Assembly: GCA_016709665.1 (NCBI GenBank)
Contig: JADJMI010000010.1
Coordinates: forward strand, 71,875-135,874
Direction of reading: 5' to 3'
Length of the DNA: 64,000 nucleotides
Source of the DNA: Betaproteobacteria bacterium
GTDB lineage: Bacteria; Pseudomonadota; Gammaproteobacteria; Burkholderiales; Usitatibacteraceae
Below are positions 1-8,643 of this stretch, in pieces; the first letter of the stretch is position 1; the number at the start of each line of letters is the position of its first letter. Position numbers and translations under genes: made by a program. Below the pieces are notes generated by a model. That model had not been told where the DNA came from. It ran no database searches and was given only the letters and a program-made list of their open reading frames with translations.

Positions 1-1
1 G

Positions 2-1687
2 CTCGCGCGGGAATATGGCGCGGACGTGATGATTTACCGGGAAGTCCTCGACCTCTCGCGATTCCCGGGCGCGCCGTACCGCGACGCGCTGCGCCGCTGG
101 TACACGGTGAAGTACCAGGCGATCCGCGTCGACGCGATCGTGGCCGTGGGTCCCGCCGCGCTCACCTTCGCGCTGTCGGCCCGCCGCGACATCTGGCCCG
201 GCGTTCCGACCGTCTTCGCAGGCGGCGACCGGGAGACGCTCGCAATCGCGGAGCGGGGCGCCGCCACCGGCCGCATGTTGCAGTTCGAAACCCCGAAGAG
301 CATCGCGCTGGCACGCACGCTCTTTCCCCGGACGCGCAACCTCGCGATCGTGGGCGACCGTGACCTCACGCAGACGTTCTTCCCCACCTTCGACGAGTCG
401 CTGGACAGGCTCGCGGGCGAACTCCGGGTGATCGACCTGCGCGGCCTCGCCATGGCGACACTGCTCGAACGGGTCGCGGCGCTGCCGCCCGACACGATCG
501 TCCATTGCACGATCTTTTCCCTGGACGGCGACGGCCAGCGATTCGTTCCGCGCGACGCGCTGGCGCGGATCGCCGCCGCCTCGAACGCGCCGATCTTCGG
601 CGACATCGATTCCTACATGGGCACGGGCGCGGTCGGCGGGCAGATGTCGAGCACCCGCGCTTTCGGCGCCGCCATCGCCAACCACCTGGCGCCGGTCCTG
701 CACGGCGCATTGCCCGCCGAACCGCCACCGGGCGGCACGAATTCGTGGAGCACTCCCGTCGTGGACTGGCGCGCGATCCGGCGGTTCGGCGTCGATCCCG
801 CGCGCCTGCCGGCGGGGATCGAGATCCGGTACCGCGAACCCTCCGTGTGGGAGGAGCATCGTCCCGCCCTCCTGGGCGTCGCGGCGGCGTTCCTCGTCCT
901 CCTGGGATTGGTCATCCGGCTGCTGCGCGAACGCCGGCAGCGGATCGTCGCGGAGCAGGAGGCGAGCGCGCGGTTCACCGAGCTCGCCCGTGCCAACCGC
1001 ATATCGGCCGCCGGCGAGCTCGCGGCGTCGGTCGTGCACGACCTGGGGCAGCCGCTCGCCGCGATCCAGAGCAACGTGGAATCGATGGAACTGCTGCTCG
1101 AGGCCGATCCGCCGCGCCTGGAGGAGGCCCGCGCCGCGCTCGCGGACGTCCGGCGCGACGACCAGCGGGCGGCCGACGTGATCGGCCGGCTGCGTTCGCT
1201 CTTCCACAAGTCGGAACCCCGGCGCGAACGGGTGTTTGTCGAGTCGGTGGTGAACGACGTGACACGCATGGCCGAAGGCGTCGCGAGGCGAAAGGGCGTC
1301 ACGGTGGAAGCGGACCTCGATCCGGCGCCGATGGTGGTGGACGCCGACGTGGTGCAACTCCAGCAGGTGCTCATCAACCTGCTTCTCAACGCCTTGGACG
1401 CGATCCCCGACGGGACGGGCCACCGACGGGTTGCCATCGTGGCACGGCACGCGACGGGCGGGGTCATCCGCGTCGCCGTCGGCGACTCCGGGCCCGGCAT
1501 TCCCGATGACGAGCGCGCGCGTATCTTCGAGCCCTTCTACACGACCAAGTCGAAAGGCACGGGCGTGGGCCTCGCCATCGTGAAGCGGATCGTGGAGTCC
1601 TACGGCACGCAGGTCGCAGTCGGCGTCTCGCCCCTGGGCGGCGCGGAGTTCTCGTTCGTCCTGCCCTCGGCGGAGGCGGCGCCGTGA
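2..1687 (+). CDS. Sensor histidine kinase with ABC-type substrate-binding-like sensor domain (5' partial)
   Basis: Membrane sensor kinase. The reading frame is already open at the first bases, so the true start lies left of the window. Counting from the GTG at 26, about 230 residues resemble the ABC_sub_bind periplasmic fold. A single transmembrane segment follows at about 281-300, then a short coiled stretch. The HisKA block has the phospho-acceptor His at about 338 (VVHDLGQPLAAI), and the C-terminal ATPase domain shows the N box (NLLLNALDAI) and G boxes (GDSGPGIPDD, GVGLAIVKRI). The HDxxQPLAAI form is typical of FixL-like kinases. Its stop overlaps the GTG of the response regulator by 4 bp, so the pair is probably translationally coupled. 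The ligand is unknown. Confidence 0.88.
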   Translation, partial: LAREYGADVMIYREVLDLSRFPGAPYRDALRRWYTVKYQAIRVDAIVAVGPAALTFALSARRDIWPGVPTVFAGGDRETLAIAERGAATGRMLQFETPKSIALARTLFPRTRNLAIVGDRDLTQTFFPTFDESLDRLAGELRVIDLRGLAMATLLERVAALPPDTIVHCTIFSLDGDGQRFVPRDALARIAAASNAPIFGDIDSYMGTGAVGGQMSSTRAFGAAIANHLAPVLHGALPAEPPPGGTNSWSTPVVDWRAIRRFGVDPARLPAGIEIRYREPSVWEEHRPALLGVAAAFLVLLGLVIRLLRERRQRIVAEQEASARFTELARANRISAAGELAASVVHDLGQPLAAIQSNVESMELLLEADPPRLEEARAALADVRRDDQRAADVIGRLRSLFHKSEPRRERVFVESVVNDVTRMAEGVARRKGVTVEADLDPAPMVVDADVVQLQQVLINLLLNALDAIPDGTGHRRVAIVARHATGGVIRVAVGDSGPGIPDDERARIFEPFYTTKSKGTGVGLAIVKRIVESYGTQVAVGVSPLGGAEFSFVLPSAEAAP

Positions 1688-2308
1688 CCGCCGGCGTCAC
1701 GATCCACGTCGTCGACGATGACGCGAACCTGCGCACGGCGATGGACCGCCTGCTCAAGCCTGCTCGGTTACGCGGTGGCGGCCTACGACTCGGCCGAGGC
1801 CTTCCTCGCCGCGGACCCGCGCGGGCCCGGTTGCATCCTGCTCGACGTGCAGATGCCAGGCCTCGACGGGCTCGCCCTCCACGAGAGGCTCCAGGACATC
1901 GGCAACCCGCTGCCCGTCGTTTTCCTTTCCGCCCATGGCGACATCCCGATCAGCGTGCGCGCCATCAAGCGCGGCGCCGAGGATTTCCTCACCAAGCCCT
2001 TCAAGCGCGAGGAGCTGGCGGCGGCGGTCGAGCGCGCCCTGGCCCGCGACCGGATGGCCCGCGAGGCCGGGGCGGAACGGGCCGCGAGGCAAGCGAGGAT
2101 CGACGCGCTCACGCCGCGCGAGCGCGAGGTGCTCGGCCACGTGATCAAGGGGCGGCTCAACAAGCAGATCGCGGCCGATCTCGGGACGACCGAGCGCACC
2201 ATCAAGGCGCACCGGGCGGCCATCACCGAGAAGCTGGGCCTGCGCTCGGCGCCGGAGATGGCGACCTTCTGCACCGGCCTCGTCCTCGCGCAAGGCGCGG
2301 CGAAGTAG
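1684..2308 (+). pseudogene. FixJ/NarL-type response regulator, interrupted by one frameshift
   Basis: Partner of the upstream kinase. The frame starting at GTG 1684 encodes the acidic pocket (VVDDDANLRTAMDRLLK) and then runs out of homology near 1756. From 1757 the next frame carries the rest of the receiver (phospho-Asp in LLDVQMPGLDG, Lys in FLTKPFKREE) and a LuxR-type helix-turn-helix (LTPREREVLGHVIKG, TTERTIKAHRAAI). Restoring two bases at CTCAAG-CCTG would give the expected RLLKSLLGY. Protein sequence on both sides is well conserved, so a sequencing error is as likely as a real mutation. No slippery heptamer is visible to suggest programmed frameshifting. Confidence 0.8.
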
Positions 2309-2392
2309 GCGCGGACCGGAACGAAGGCCCGGCCCGGCGGTCCGAATCGCGGGCGCCGTCCGTCGCGCACCGTTAGGACCTATCATTCGCCC

Positions 2393-3202
2393 ATGGCCGC
2401 TCTCCCCGCCGAACCCGCTCCCGCCCCGAACCGCTTCGGCACGCTTATCACCGCCCTGCTCGTGATCGCGCTTGCGTGGGTGGCTGCCCGGTGGACCTGG
2501 GCTCTCGTCGCGCCGCCCGCCGAGTCCCGCCCCCCATCCGCCGCGCCCGCCGTCGACATCGCCACGGCCGCCCGGCTTTTCGGCGGGGATTCCCAGGTGG
2601 CGACCGGGCCGGCGCGCGGGCCGGCCGGCTTCCGCCTCAAGGGCGTCGTGGCTCCCTCGGCCGGTTCCGTGGGCGCGGCCGTGCTGAACGTAGCCGGCAA
2701 GGACAGGGCCGTGTCCATCGGCGGCGAGGTCCAGCCGGGCGTGAAGCTCGAGGAGGTCGGCCCCGATCACGTGGTGATTTCCCGCGCCGGGGTACGCGAG
2801 CGGGTCGATCTCGACGTGCGCATGGCCGCCGTGCCCCGCAGCGTGGGCGGGCAGGCCGCAGGCTTCCGGCTGGGGGTGAACCGCACCGGGCCCTCGGGCT
2901 TCGCCTTTTCCCGCAAGGACCTCGAATCGGCCCTGAAGGATCCGAACCAGCTCGGCTACCTGGGCAAGATCGGCATGCCCCCGGGCGGCGGCGTTCGCCT
3001 GGACGAAGCCCCGCCGGGCAGCCTGGCCAACCGCCTGGGGCTCCAGCCCGGCGACGTCATCAAGCGCGTGAACGGGCAGGCCGTCGCCTCCGCCGGCGAC
3101 CTCGCCCGGTTGCACCAGCAGTTCGCCACCACCTCCCTCGTGCAGGCCGAGGTCCTTCGTGGCGGCCAGACCGTCCAGCTCAACTACACCATCAATCCCT
3201 GA
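2393..3202 (+). CDS. gspC: Type II secretion system protein GspC
   Basis: Inner-membrane clamp protein that links the cytoplasmic-membrane platform to the GspD secretin. It has a short proline-rich cytoplasmic N terminus and one transmembrane helix at about residues 16-35. The HR domain follows at about 50-145 (FRLKGVVAPSAGS, VSIGGEVQPGVKLEEV). A C-terminal PDZ domain at about 195-265 contains LANRLGLQPGDVIKRVNGQ. Length (269 aa) is normal. It is the first gene of the gsp block but is separated from gspD by a cluster of short palindromic repeats. A TATCAT hexamer at 2381-2386 sits 6 bp before the ATG, which would give an almost leaderless message. Confidence 0.93.
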   Translation: MAALPAEPAPAPNRFGTLITALLVIALAWVAARWTWALVAPPAESRPPSAAPAVDIATAARLFGGDSQVATGPARGPAGFRLKGVVAPSAGSVGAAVLNVAGKDRAVSIGGEVQPGVKLEEVGPDHVVISRAGVRERVDLDVRMAAVPRSVGGQAAGFRLGVNRTGPSGFAFSRKDLESALKDPNQLGYLGKIGMPPGGGVRLDEAPPGSLANRLGLQPGDVIKRVNGQAVASAGDLARLHQQFATTSLVQAEVLRGGQTVQLNYTINP

Positions 3203-3219
3203 TCCTCCTCCTGAAGGGC

Positions 3220-3319
3220 CTGAAGGGGACGCACACCTTCAAGCCGGGTGAATGTGTGCGTCCCCTTCAGCGGCGGTGAAGGTGTGCGTCCCCTTCAGAA
3301 TGGTGTGCGTCCCCTTCAG
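3220..3319. repeat. REP-like repeat cluster, 1 reverse + 3 forward copies
   Basis: Four copies of a 17-nt core. One reads CTGAAGGGGACGCACAC (3220-3236). Three are in the opposite orientation, GTGTGCGTCCCCTTCAG, at 3254-3270, 3282-3298 and 3303-3319. The first two forward copies are spaced exactly 28 bp. Most copies continue into a complementary CCTTCA/TGAAGG, giving a small imperfect hairpin. The same family occurs at 18.55, 19.5 and 23.1 kb, around the RAYT gene. Here it fills the gspC-gspD gap. Confidence 0.9.
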
Positions 3320-3351
3320 CCGTCACACGGGCGCAATCCCTCTGTCATAAA

Positions 3352-5439
3352 ATGGGGAATGGGCGCAAAATGCCCGGTAAATCAACGAGGAAGACCATTT
3401 TCGTGACCCGTTTTCTCGCTTCCCTGCTGGTGCTTGCCCTGCTCGCCCCCGTCCCCGCGATGTCGCAGGCGGCCGACGAGCGGGTCACCCTCAATTTCGT
3501 GAACGCCGACATCGTCTCGGTCATCAAGGCGGTCGGCGGCCACACGGGGAAGAACTTCATCCTCGACCCGCGCGTCACCGGCACGGTGAACGTCGTATCC
3601 GAAAAGCCCGTCCCGAAGGACCTGCTCTGGCCGATGCTCCTGTCGGTACTGCGCACGCAGGGCTTCGCGGCGGTCGAAAGCGGCGGCTTCGTGAAAATCG
3701 TTCCCGAGGCCGAGGCCAAGACCGGCGCGAGTCCCGTCGGCGAGGCCGCCACGAAGATCTCCGGCGACCGCGTCGTCACCCGCGTGTTCCTCCTGCAGAA
3801 CGAATCGGCCGTGCAGCTGGTCCCCGTGCTGCGCCCGCTGGTCACCGCCAACAACTTCGTCGCCGCTTACCCGAACAACAACGCCATCGTCATCACCGAC
3901 TACGCGGAGAACGTGAAGCGCATCGAGTCGATCATCCGCTCGATCGACCAGCCCACGGGCGCCGACGTGCAGGTGATCGCCCTCAAGAACGCCTCCGCCC
4001 TCGATGTCGCCCAGACGATCGCCAAGGTGATCCCCGAGACGAGCCCCGCGCCCTCGGCCCCCGGCATGCCCGCCAAGGCCGCCGTCGCCGTGGACGCGCG
4101 CACCAACAGCCTGCTCGTGCGCGGCGACAACCCGGGGCTGCTCACGCGCATCAAGGCCCTGGCCGCGAGCCTCGACACGCCCGGCGCCGGCGCGGGCAAC
4201 ATCCACGTGGTGTACCTGCGCAACGCCGAGGCGGTGAAGATCGCCGACACGCTGCGGGCCCTCCTGGGCGGCGCCGAATCCGCCCGAACCGCCTCGTCCG
4301 CCGCGAACGCGACCGGCACGAACGCCAGCGCCAACACCGGCGCCTCCGGCACGGCCTCCGCCGCCGCGCCCGCCGCCACCGCCTCGATCATCCAGGCCTA
4401 CCCGCCCACCAATTCCCTCATCATCATCGCGCCCGAGCCCACCTACCGCGCCCTGCGCGCCGTGATCGACAAGCTCGACGCCCGCCGCGCGCAGGTCTTC
4501 GTCGAGGCGCTCATCGTCGAGGTCTCCACCGGGCTCGCGAGCGAATTCGGCGTGCAGTGGCAGGGCGGCCGCAACATCGGCAACGGCCAGTCCGTCTTCG
4601 GCGGCACCAACTTCAACACCGGCGTCGCCGGCGGCGCGGGCACCAACATCATCGGCGCCGCGCTCGACCCGCGCACGCTCGGCGCGGGCCTGAACCTCGG
4701 GCTCATCAACGGGTTGCTCAAGATCCCCGGCACGGACATCGAGGTACTCAACCTGCAGGTCCTCGCGCGCGCCCTCGAGGCCGATTCCGGCGCCAACGTG
4801 CTCTCCACGCCGAACGTCCTCACGCTCGACAACGAGGAAGCGAAGATCATCGTCGGCCAGAACGTGCCCTTCATCACCGGCAGCTACACGCCCTCCTCCA
4901 CCACCGCCACCAACCCGTTCCAGACGATCGAGCGCAAGGACATCGGCCTCACCCTCAAGGTGACGCCGCAGGTGGCCGAGGGCGGCACGGTGAAGCTCAA
5001 GATCTTCCAGGAAGTCTCGAGCGTCACCCGCGAGGCGCAGCTCGTGCGCTCCGCCGACATCATCACCAACAAGCGCTCGCTCGAATCCACCGTGCTCGTG
5101 GACGACGGCCAGATCATCGTGCTCGGCGGCCTCATCCAGGACGACCAGCAGGCGGGCGTCGACAAGGTGCCGCTCCTGGGCGACCTGCCGTGGATCGGCA
5201 GCCTCTTCAAGTACGAGACGCGGAACCGCAAGCGCACCAACCTGATGGTGTTCCTGCGCCCGGTGGTGCTGCGCGACGACAAGGCCGCCAACTCCATCAC
5301 CTCGGATCGCTACGAGTACATCCGCAACCTCCAGCAGGGCATGTCCCTGCCGCCGAACGTGCTGCTGCCGGGCGCGAAGGCGACGGAACTGCCGCCCATC
5401 GACGCGACCCGCGGCAACAAGTCGTTGCTGCCCAAATGA
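3352..5439 (+). CDS. gspD: Type II secretion system secretin GspD
   Basis: Outer-membrane secretin that forms the exit pore of the type II system. A signal peptide core (FLASLLVLALLAPVPA) precedes the N0 domain (VTLNFVNADIVSVIKAVG, IVPEAEAK) and the N1-N3 ring-building repeats. A Gly/Ala/Thr-rich loop of about 40 residues lies inside N3. The C-terminal secretin barrel (FVEALIVEVSTGLASEFGVQ, ILSTPNVLT-like LSTPNVLTLDNEEAKI, IDKVPLLGDLPWIGSLFK-type end) is complete. Length 695 aa is usual. ATG 3352 is the first start; ATG 3370 is an alternative, and a TAAAAT hexamer at 3348-3353 overlapping the first ATG would favour 3370. The stop overlaps gspE (ATGA). Confidence 0.95.
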   Translation: MGNGRKMPGKSTRKTIFVTRFLASLLVLALLAPVPAMSQAADERVTLNFVNADIVSVIKAVGGHTGKNFILDPRVTGTVNVVSEKPVPKDLLWPMLLSVLRTQGFAAVESGGFVKIVPEAEAKTGASPVGEAATKISGDRVVTRVFLLQNESAVQLVPVLRPLVTANNFVAAYPNNNAIVITDYAENVKRIESIIRSIDQPTGADVQVIALKNASALDVAQTIAKVIPETSPAPSAPGMPAKAAVAVDARTNSLLVRGDNPGLLTRIKALAASLDTPGAGAGNIHVVYLRNAEAVKIADTLRALLGGAESARTASSAANATGTNASANTGASGTASAAAPAATASIIQAYPPTNSLIIIAPEPTYRALRAVIDKLDARRAQVFVEALIVEVSTGLASEFGVQWQGGRNIGNGQSVFGGTNFNTGVAGGAGTNIIGAALDPRTLGAGLNLGLINGLLKIPGTDIEVLNLQVLARALEADSGANVLSTPNVLTLDNEEAKIIVGQNVPFITGSYTPSSTTATNPFQTIERKDIGLTLKVTPQVAEGGTVKLKIFQEVSSVTREAQLVRSADIITNKRSLESTVLVDDGQIIVLGGLIQDDQQAGVDKVPLLGDLPWIGSLFKYETRNRKRTNLMVFLRPVVLRDDKAANSITSDRYEYIRNLQQGMSLPPNVLLPGAKATELPPIDATRGNKSLLPK

Positions 5440-6950
5440 CCGCCCCGCTCGAGCGCACCGTGAACCCGCAGGACCTGGATCCCGCCACCGTCCGCCTCCT
5501 GCCCTACGCCTTCGCGAAGTCGAAGGGCGCCATCGCCGCGCGCGTGGCGAACGGCTCGCTCGAGGTGTGGTTCCGCGGCGTCCCGCAGGCCGCGACGCTC
5601 GCCGAGGTGCGCCGCATGGCCGGCAAGCCCCTGCGCGAAGTGCTCCTCACCGCCGACGAGTTCGAGCATTGCCTCGCCCTCGCCTACACGCGCGAGCCCA
5701 ACGCCGCCGAGACGATCGTCGAGGACATGGGCGAGTCGCTCGACCTGGCGCGCCTCACCGAAAGCGTACCGGAGGTCGCGGACCTCCTCGAGGCCGAGAA
5801 CGACGCGCCCATCGTGAAGCTCATCAACGCGCTCCTCACCCAGGCCGTGCGCGAGGACGCCTCCGACATCCACCTGGAGATCTTCGAGCAGCGCGCCCTG
5901 GTGCGATTCCGCGTGGACGGGGCGCTGCGGGACGTGGTCGAACCCCGCCGCGGCCTGCACCCGGCGATGGTCTCGCGCCTGAAGGTGATGGCCTCGCTCG
6001 ACATCGCGGAAAAGCGCCTGCCGCAGGACGGCCGCATCGCCCTTCGCGTCGCGGGCCGCCCCATCGACGTGCGCGTCTCCACCATCCCGACGGCGCACGG
6101 CGAGCGCATCGTGCTTCGCCTGCTGGACAAGCAGGCCGGCCGCCTCACGCTCGATTCCCTCGGCATGGGCGCCACCGACCGCGACGCCGTCGACGCCATC
6201 GTCCACCAGCCCCACGGCATCTTCCTCGTGACCGGCCCCACGGGCTCGGGCAAGACGACGACGCTCTACGCGGCCCTGCAGCGCCTGGACCGCAAGACCC
6301 GCAACATCCTCACGGTGGAAGACCCGGTCGAGTACGAGCTCGACGGCATCGGCCAGACGCCGGTGAACCCGAAGATCGACATGACCTTCGCCCGCGCCCT
6401 TCGCGCCATCCTGCGCCAGGACCCGGACGTGGTGATGATCGGCGAGATCCGCGACCTCGAGACGGCGCAGATCGCCGTGCAGGCCTCGCTCACCGGCCAC
6501 CTCGTGCTCGCCACGCTGCACACGAACGACGCGCCCGGCGCCGTGACGCGCCTCGCGGACATGGGCATCGAGCCCTACCTGCTGGCCTCCACGCTCTCCG
6601 GCGTGCTGGCCCAGCGGCTCGTGAGGAAGCTCTGCCCGGCCTGCAAGACGCCGCACGAGCCGGATGCGGCCGAGCGCAAGCTCTTCGGCGGCCGTGCCCC
6701 CGATCGCCTCTACCGCGCCGTGGGCTGCGCCGCGTGCAACTTCACCGGCTACAAGGGCCGCACCGGCATCTACGAGCTGCTCACGGTCGACGACGACCTG
6801 CGCGCCGCGATCCACGGCACCTCGGCCGAGCGCGAGCTGCGCGAGAAGGCCATCGGCCGGGGCATGAAGCGCCTGCGCGAGGACGGCCTGCGCTGGGTGC
6901 TCGATGGCACCACCTCCGCCGACGAAGTGCTGCGCGTCACGCGCACGTAA
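5436..6950 (+). CDS. gspE: Type II secretion system ATPase GspE
   Basis: Cytoplasmic hexameric ATPase that powers pseudopilus assembly. The start is the ATG overlapping the gspD stop; the open frame extends further upstream but without homology. The N-terminal N1E/N2E regions (to about 130) lead to the ATPase core with Walker A GPTGSGKTTTLY (about residue 267), an Asp box, Walker B (DPDVVMIGEIRD) and His box (GHLVLATLHTNDA). A tetracysteine zinc motif, CPAC at about 400 and CAAC at about 431, is intact. Length 504 aa is normal. It is followed by gspF after 3 bp. Confidence 0.95.
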   Translation: MTAPLERTVNPQDLDPATVRLLPYAFAKSKGAIAARVANGSLEVWFRGVPQAATLAEVRRMAGKPLREVLLTADEFEHCLALAYTREPNAAETIVEDMGESLDLARLTESVPEVADLLEAENDAPIVKLINALLTQAVREDASDIHLEIFEQRALVRFRVDGALRDVVEPRRGLHPAMVSRLKVMASLDIAEKRLPQDGRIALRVAGRPIDVRVSTIPTAHGERIVLRLLDKQAGRLTLDSLGMGATDRDAVDAIVHQPHGIFLVTGPTGSGKTTTLYAALQRLDRKTRNILTVEDPVEYELDGIGQTPVNPKIDMTFARALRAILRQDPDVVMIGEIRDLETAQIAVQASLTGHLVLATLHTNDAPGAVTRLADMGIEPYLLASTLSGVLAQRLVRKLCPACKTPHEPDAAERKLFGGRAPDRLYRAVGCAACNFTGYKGRTGIYELLTVDDDLRAAIHGTSAERELREKAIGRGMKRLREDGLRWVLDGTTSADEVLRVTRT

Positions 6951-6953
6951 GCC

Positions 6954-8168
6954 GTGCCGGGCTTCCGCTACCACGCCTATTCGATCGAAGGGCAGGCTCC
7001 ACAAGGGCGTGCTGGAGGCCGACAGCGCGCGCCAGGCACGTTCGCTCCTGCGCGACCAGGGACTCACGCCGCACAAGGTCGAGGTCATCGCGGCCAACGA
7101 CGCCGCGGGCGGCGGGCGCTTCCGCACCGGCGACCTCGGCCGCAGCGACGTCACGCGCCTCACGAGGAGCCTCGCCTCGCTGCTCGAAGCCGGCCTCACC
7201 GTCGAGCAGGCGTTCAACGCGCTCATCGAGCAGGCCGATCGCGAAAAGGAGCGCCAGGTGCTCGCCGCGCTTCGGGGCGAAGTCATGGCCGGCTCCACCA
7301 TCGCGAAGGCACTCGAGTCGTTCCCGGGCACCTTCCCCGAGCTCTACCGCACGCTCGTCGCCGCGGGCGAGGCCTCGGGGCAGCTCGCCCGCGTGCTCGG
7401 GCGCCTCGCGGATTACCTCGAGGAGCGCGACGCGCTTCGCGGCCGCATCAGCCTCGCGCTCGTCTACCCGATGATCGTGCTCGCGGTGTCGATCCTGGTG
7501 ATGGGCGCCCTCCTCGTCTACGTGGTGCCGCAGGTGGTGCAGGTGTACGCCCATGCGAAGGAATCGCTGCCTTTCCTCACGCGCGCGCTCATCGCGGTGT
7601 CGGCCTTCCTCAAGGCGACCTGGCCCGCGTGGATCGCGCTCGTCGTCGTCGCCGTCGTCGCCTTCCGCCTCGCCCTGAAGCGCCCGGGCCGCGCGCCCGC
7701 ATCCACGCCATCCTCATGCGCACACCCCTGGCCGGCCCCGTGCTGCGCCAGCTCGACAGCGCGCGCTTCGCCGCGACGCTCGCGATCCTGGTGGGCAGCC
7801 GCGTGCCCATCCTCGCCGCGATGGAGGCCGGCGGCGGCGTGATGACGCTCATTCCGCTTCGCGAGGCGCTTTCGCAGGCGACGCGCGGCGTGCGCGAGGG
7901 CATGCCGCTCTCCCGCGCCCTGGGGTCCACGAACGCGTTCCCGCCGGTGATGGTCCACCTCATCGCGGGCGGCGAGGCCACCGGGCGCCTGGACGAATCG
8001 CTCGAGCGCTCGGCCCGCCAGCAGCAGGCGGACCTCTCCACGCGCCTGCAGGCCGCCGTCGCCGTCTTCGAGCCCGCGCTCATCGTGATCATGGGCGCCG
8101 TCGTCTTCGGCATCGTGCTCGCGATCCTCGTGCCCCTCTTCAACCTGAACCAGCTCGTCGGTCGATGA
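6954..8168 (+). pseudogene. gspF: Type II secretion inner-membrane protein GspF, two compensating frameshifts
   Basis: Polytopic platform protein of the secretion machine. The GTG at 6954 opens MPGFRYHAYSIEG. Near 6991 homology jumps one frame to LHKGVLEADSARQAR and continues through the first GspF domain and membrane helix (YPMIVLAVSILVMGALLVYVVPQVV). Near 7696, where CCC probably should be CCCC, it returns to the first frame for IHAILMRTPLAGPVL, the second domain and last helices (LIVIMGAVVFGIVLAILVPLFNLNQL). Together the three pieces make a full-length GspF of about 405 aa. A gene central to an otherwise intact operon with two offsetting indels suggests sequencing error. Confidence 0.85.
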
Positions 8169-8178
8169 CCGCGACAAC

Positions 8179-8209
8179 CGGGGACAGGTGTATTTTTCAC
8201 CTGTCCCCG
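8179..8209. repeat. Perfect 12-bp inverted repeat between gspF and gspG
   Basis: Arms CGGGGACAGGTG and CACCTGTCCCCG are exact complements separated by a 7-nt loop TATTTTT. It lies in the 55-bp gspF-gspG gap, ending 14 bp before the gspG ATG. It differs in sequence from the GTGTGCGTCCCC repeat family. It could be a second REP-type element or a stem-loop setting the level of pseudopilin mRNA relative to upstream genes. The loop U-run is inside the hairpin rather than after it, so it is not a standard terminator. Confidence 0.75.
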
Positions 8210-8223
8210 AATCCCGAGGTGTC

Positions 8224-8643
8224 ATGAAAAAGCAGAAGGCGTTTACGCTCATCGAGGTCCTCGTCGTCGTCGCGATCCTGGGCATTCTCGCGGCGATCGT
8301 GGTGCCGAAGATCATGGACCGCCCGGACGAGGCCAAGCGCGTCGCCGCCAAGGCGGATATCGGCGCCCTCGTGCAGGCGCTCAAGCTCTACCGCCTGGAC
8401 AACGGCTTCTATCCCGCCACCGACCAGGGCCTCGCCGCGCTCGTGCAGAAGCCCTCGAGCCAGCCGGTGCCCGCCAACTGGAAGGCCGGCGGCTACCTCG
8501 AGCGCCTGCCCAAGGACCCGTGGGGCAGCGACTACCAGTACCTGCAACCGGGCGTGAAGGGCGAGATCGACGTCTTCAGCCTGGGCGGCGACCGCGCGCG
8601 CGGAGGCGAAAGCAGTGGCGCGGATATCGGCAACTGGGACTAG
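8224..8643 (+). CDS. gspG: Type II secretion major pseudopilin GspG
   Basis: Main subunit of the periplasmic pseudopilus piston. A short leader MKKQKA precedes FTLIEVLVVVAILGILAAIVVPKIM, the type IV pilin-like N-terminal helix with Glu5. The globular part has the GspG hallmarks (LKLYRLDNGFYPATDQGL, LPKDPWGSDYQYL, FSLGGD). Length 139 aa is normal. The residue before the cleavage site is Ala instead of the usual Gly. The ATG is preceded by GAGGTG. Longer in-frame starts upstream would read through the hairpin and are not supported. Confidence 0.94.
   Translation: MKKQKAFTLIEVLVVVAILGILAAIVVPKIMDRPDEAKRVAAKADIGALVQALKLYRLDNGFYPATDQGLAALVQKPSSQPVPANWKAGGYLERLPKDPWGSDYQYLQPGVKGEIDVFSLGGDRARGGESSGADIGNWD

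Noticed and set aside
1740..1770. Programmed ribosomal frameshifting in the response regulator or gspF
   Set aside because: No X-XXY-YYZ slippery site or downstream pseudoknot was seen, and similar shifts occur in many unrelated genes at short runs.
4557..5435. Long upstream extension of the gspE frame
   Set aside because: It overlaps gspD in another frame and reads as arginine/proline-rich shadow sequence; homology starts at ATG 5436.
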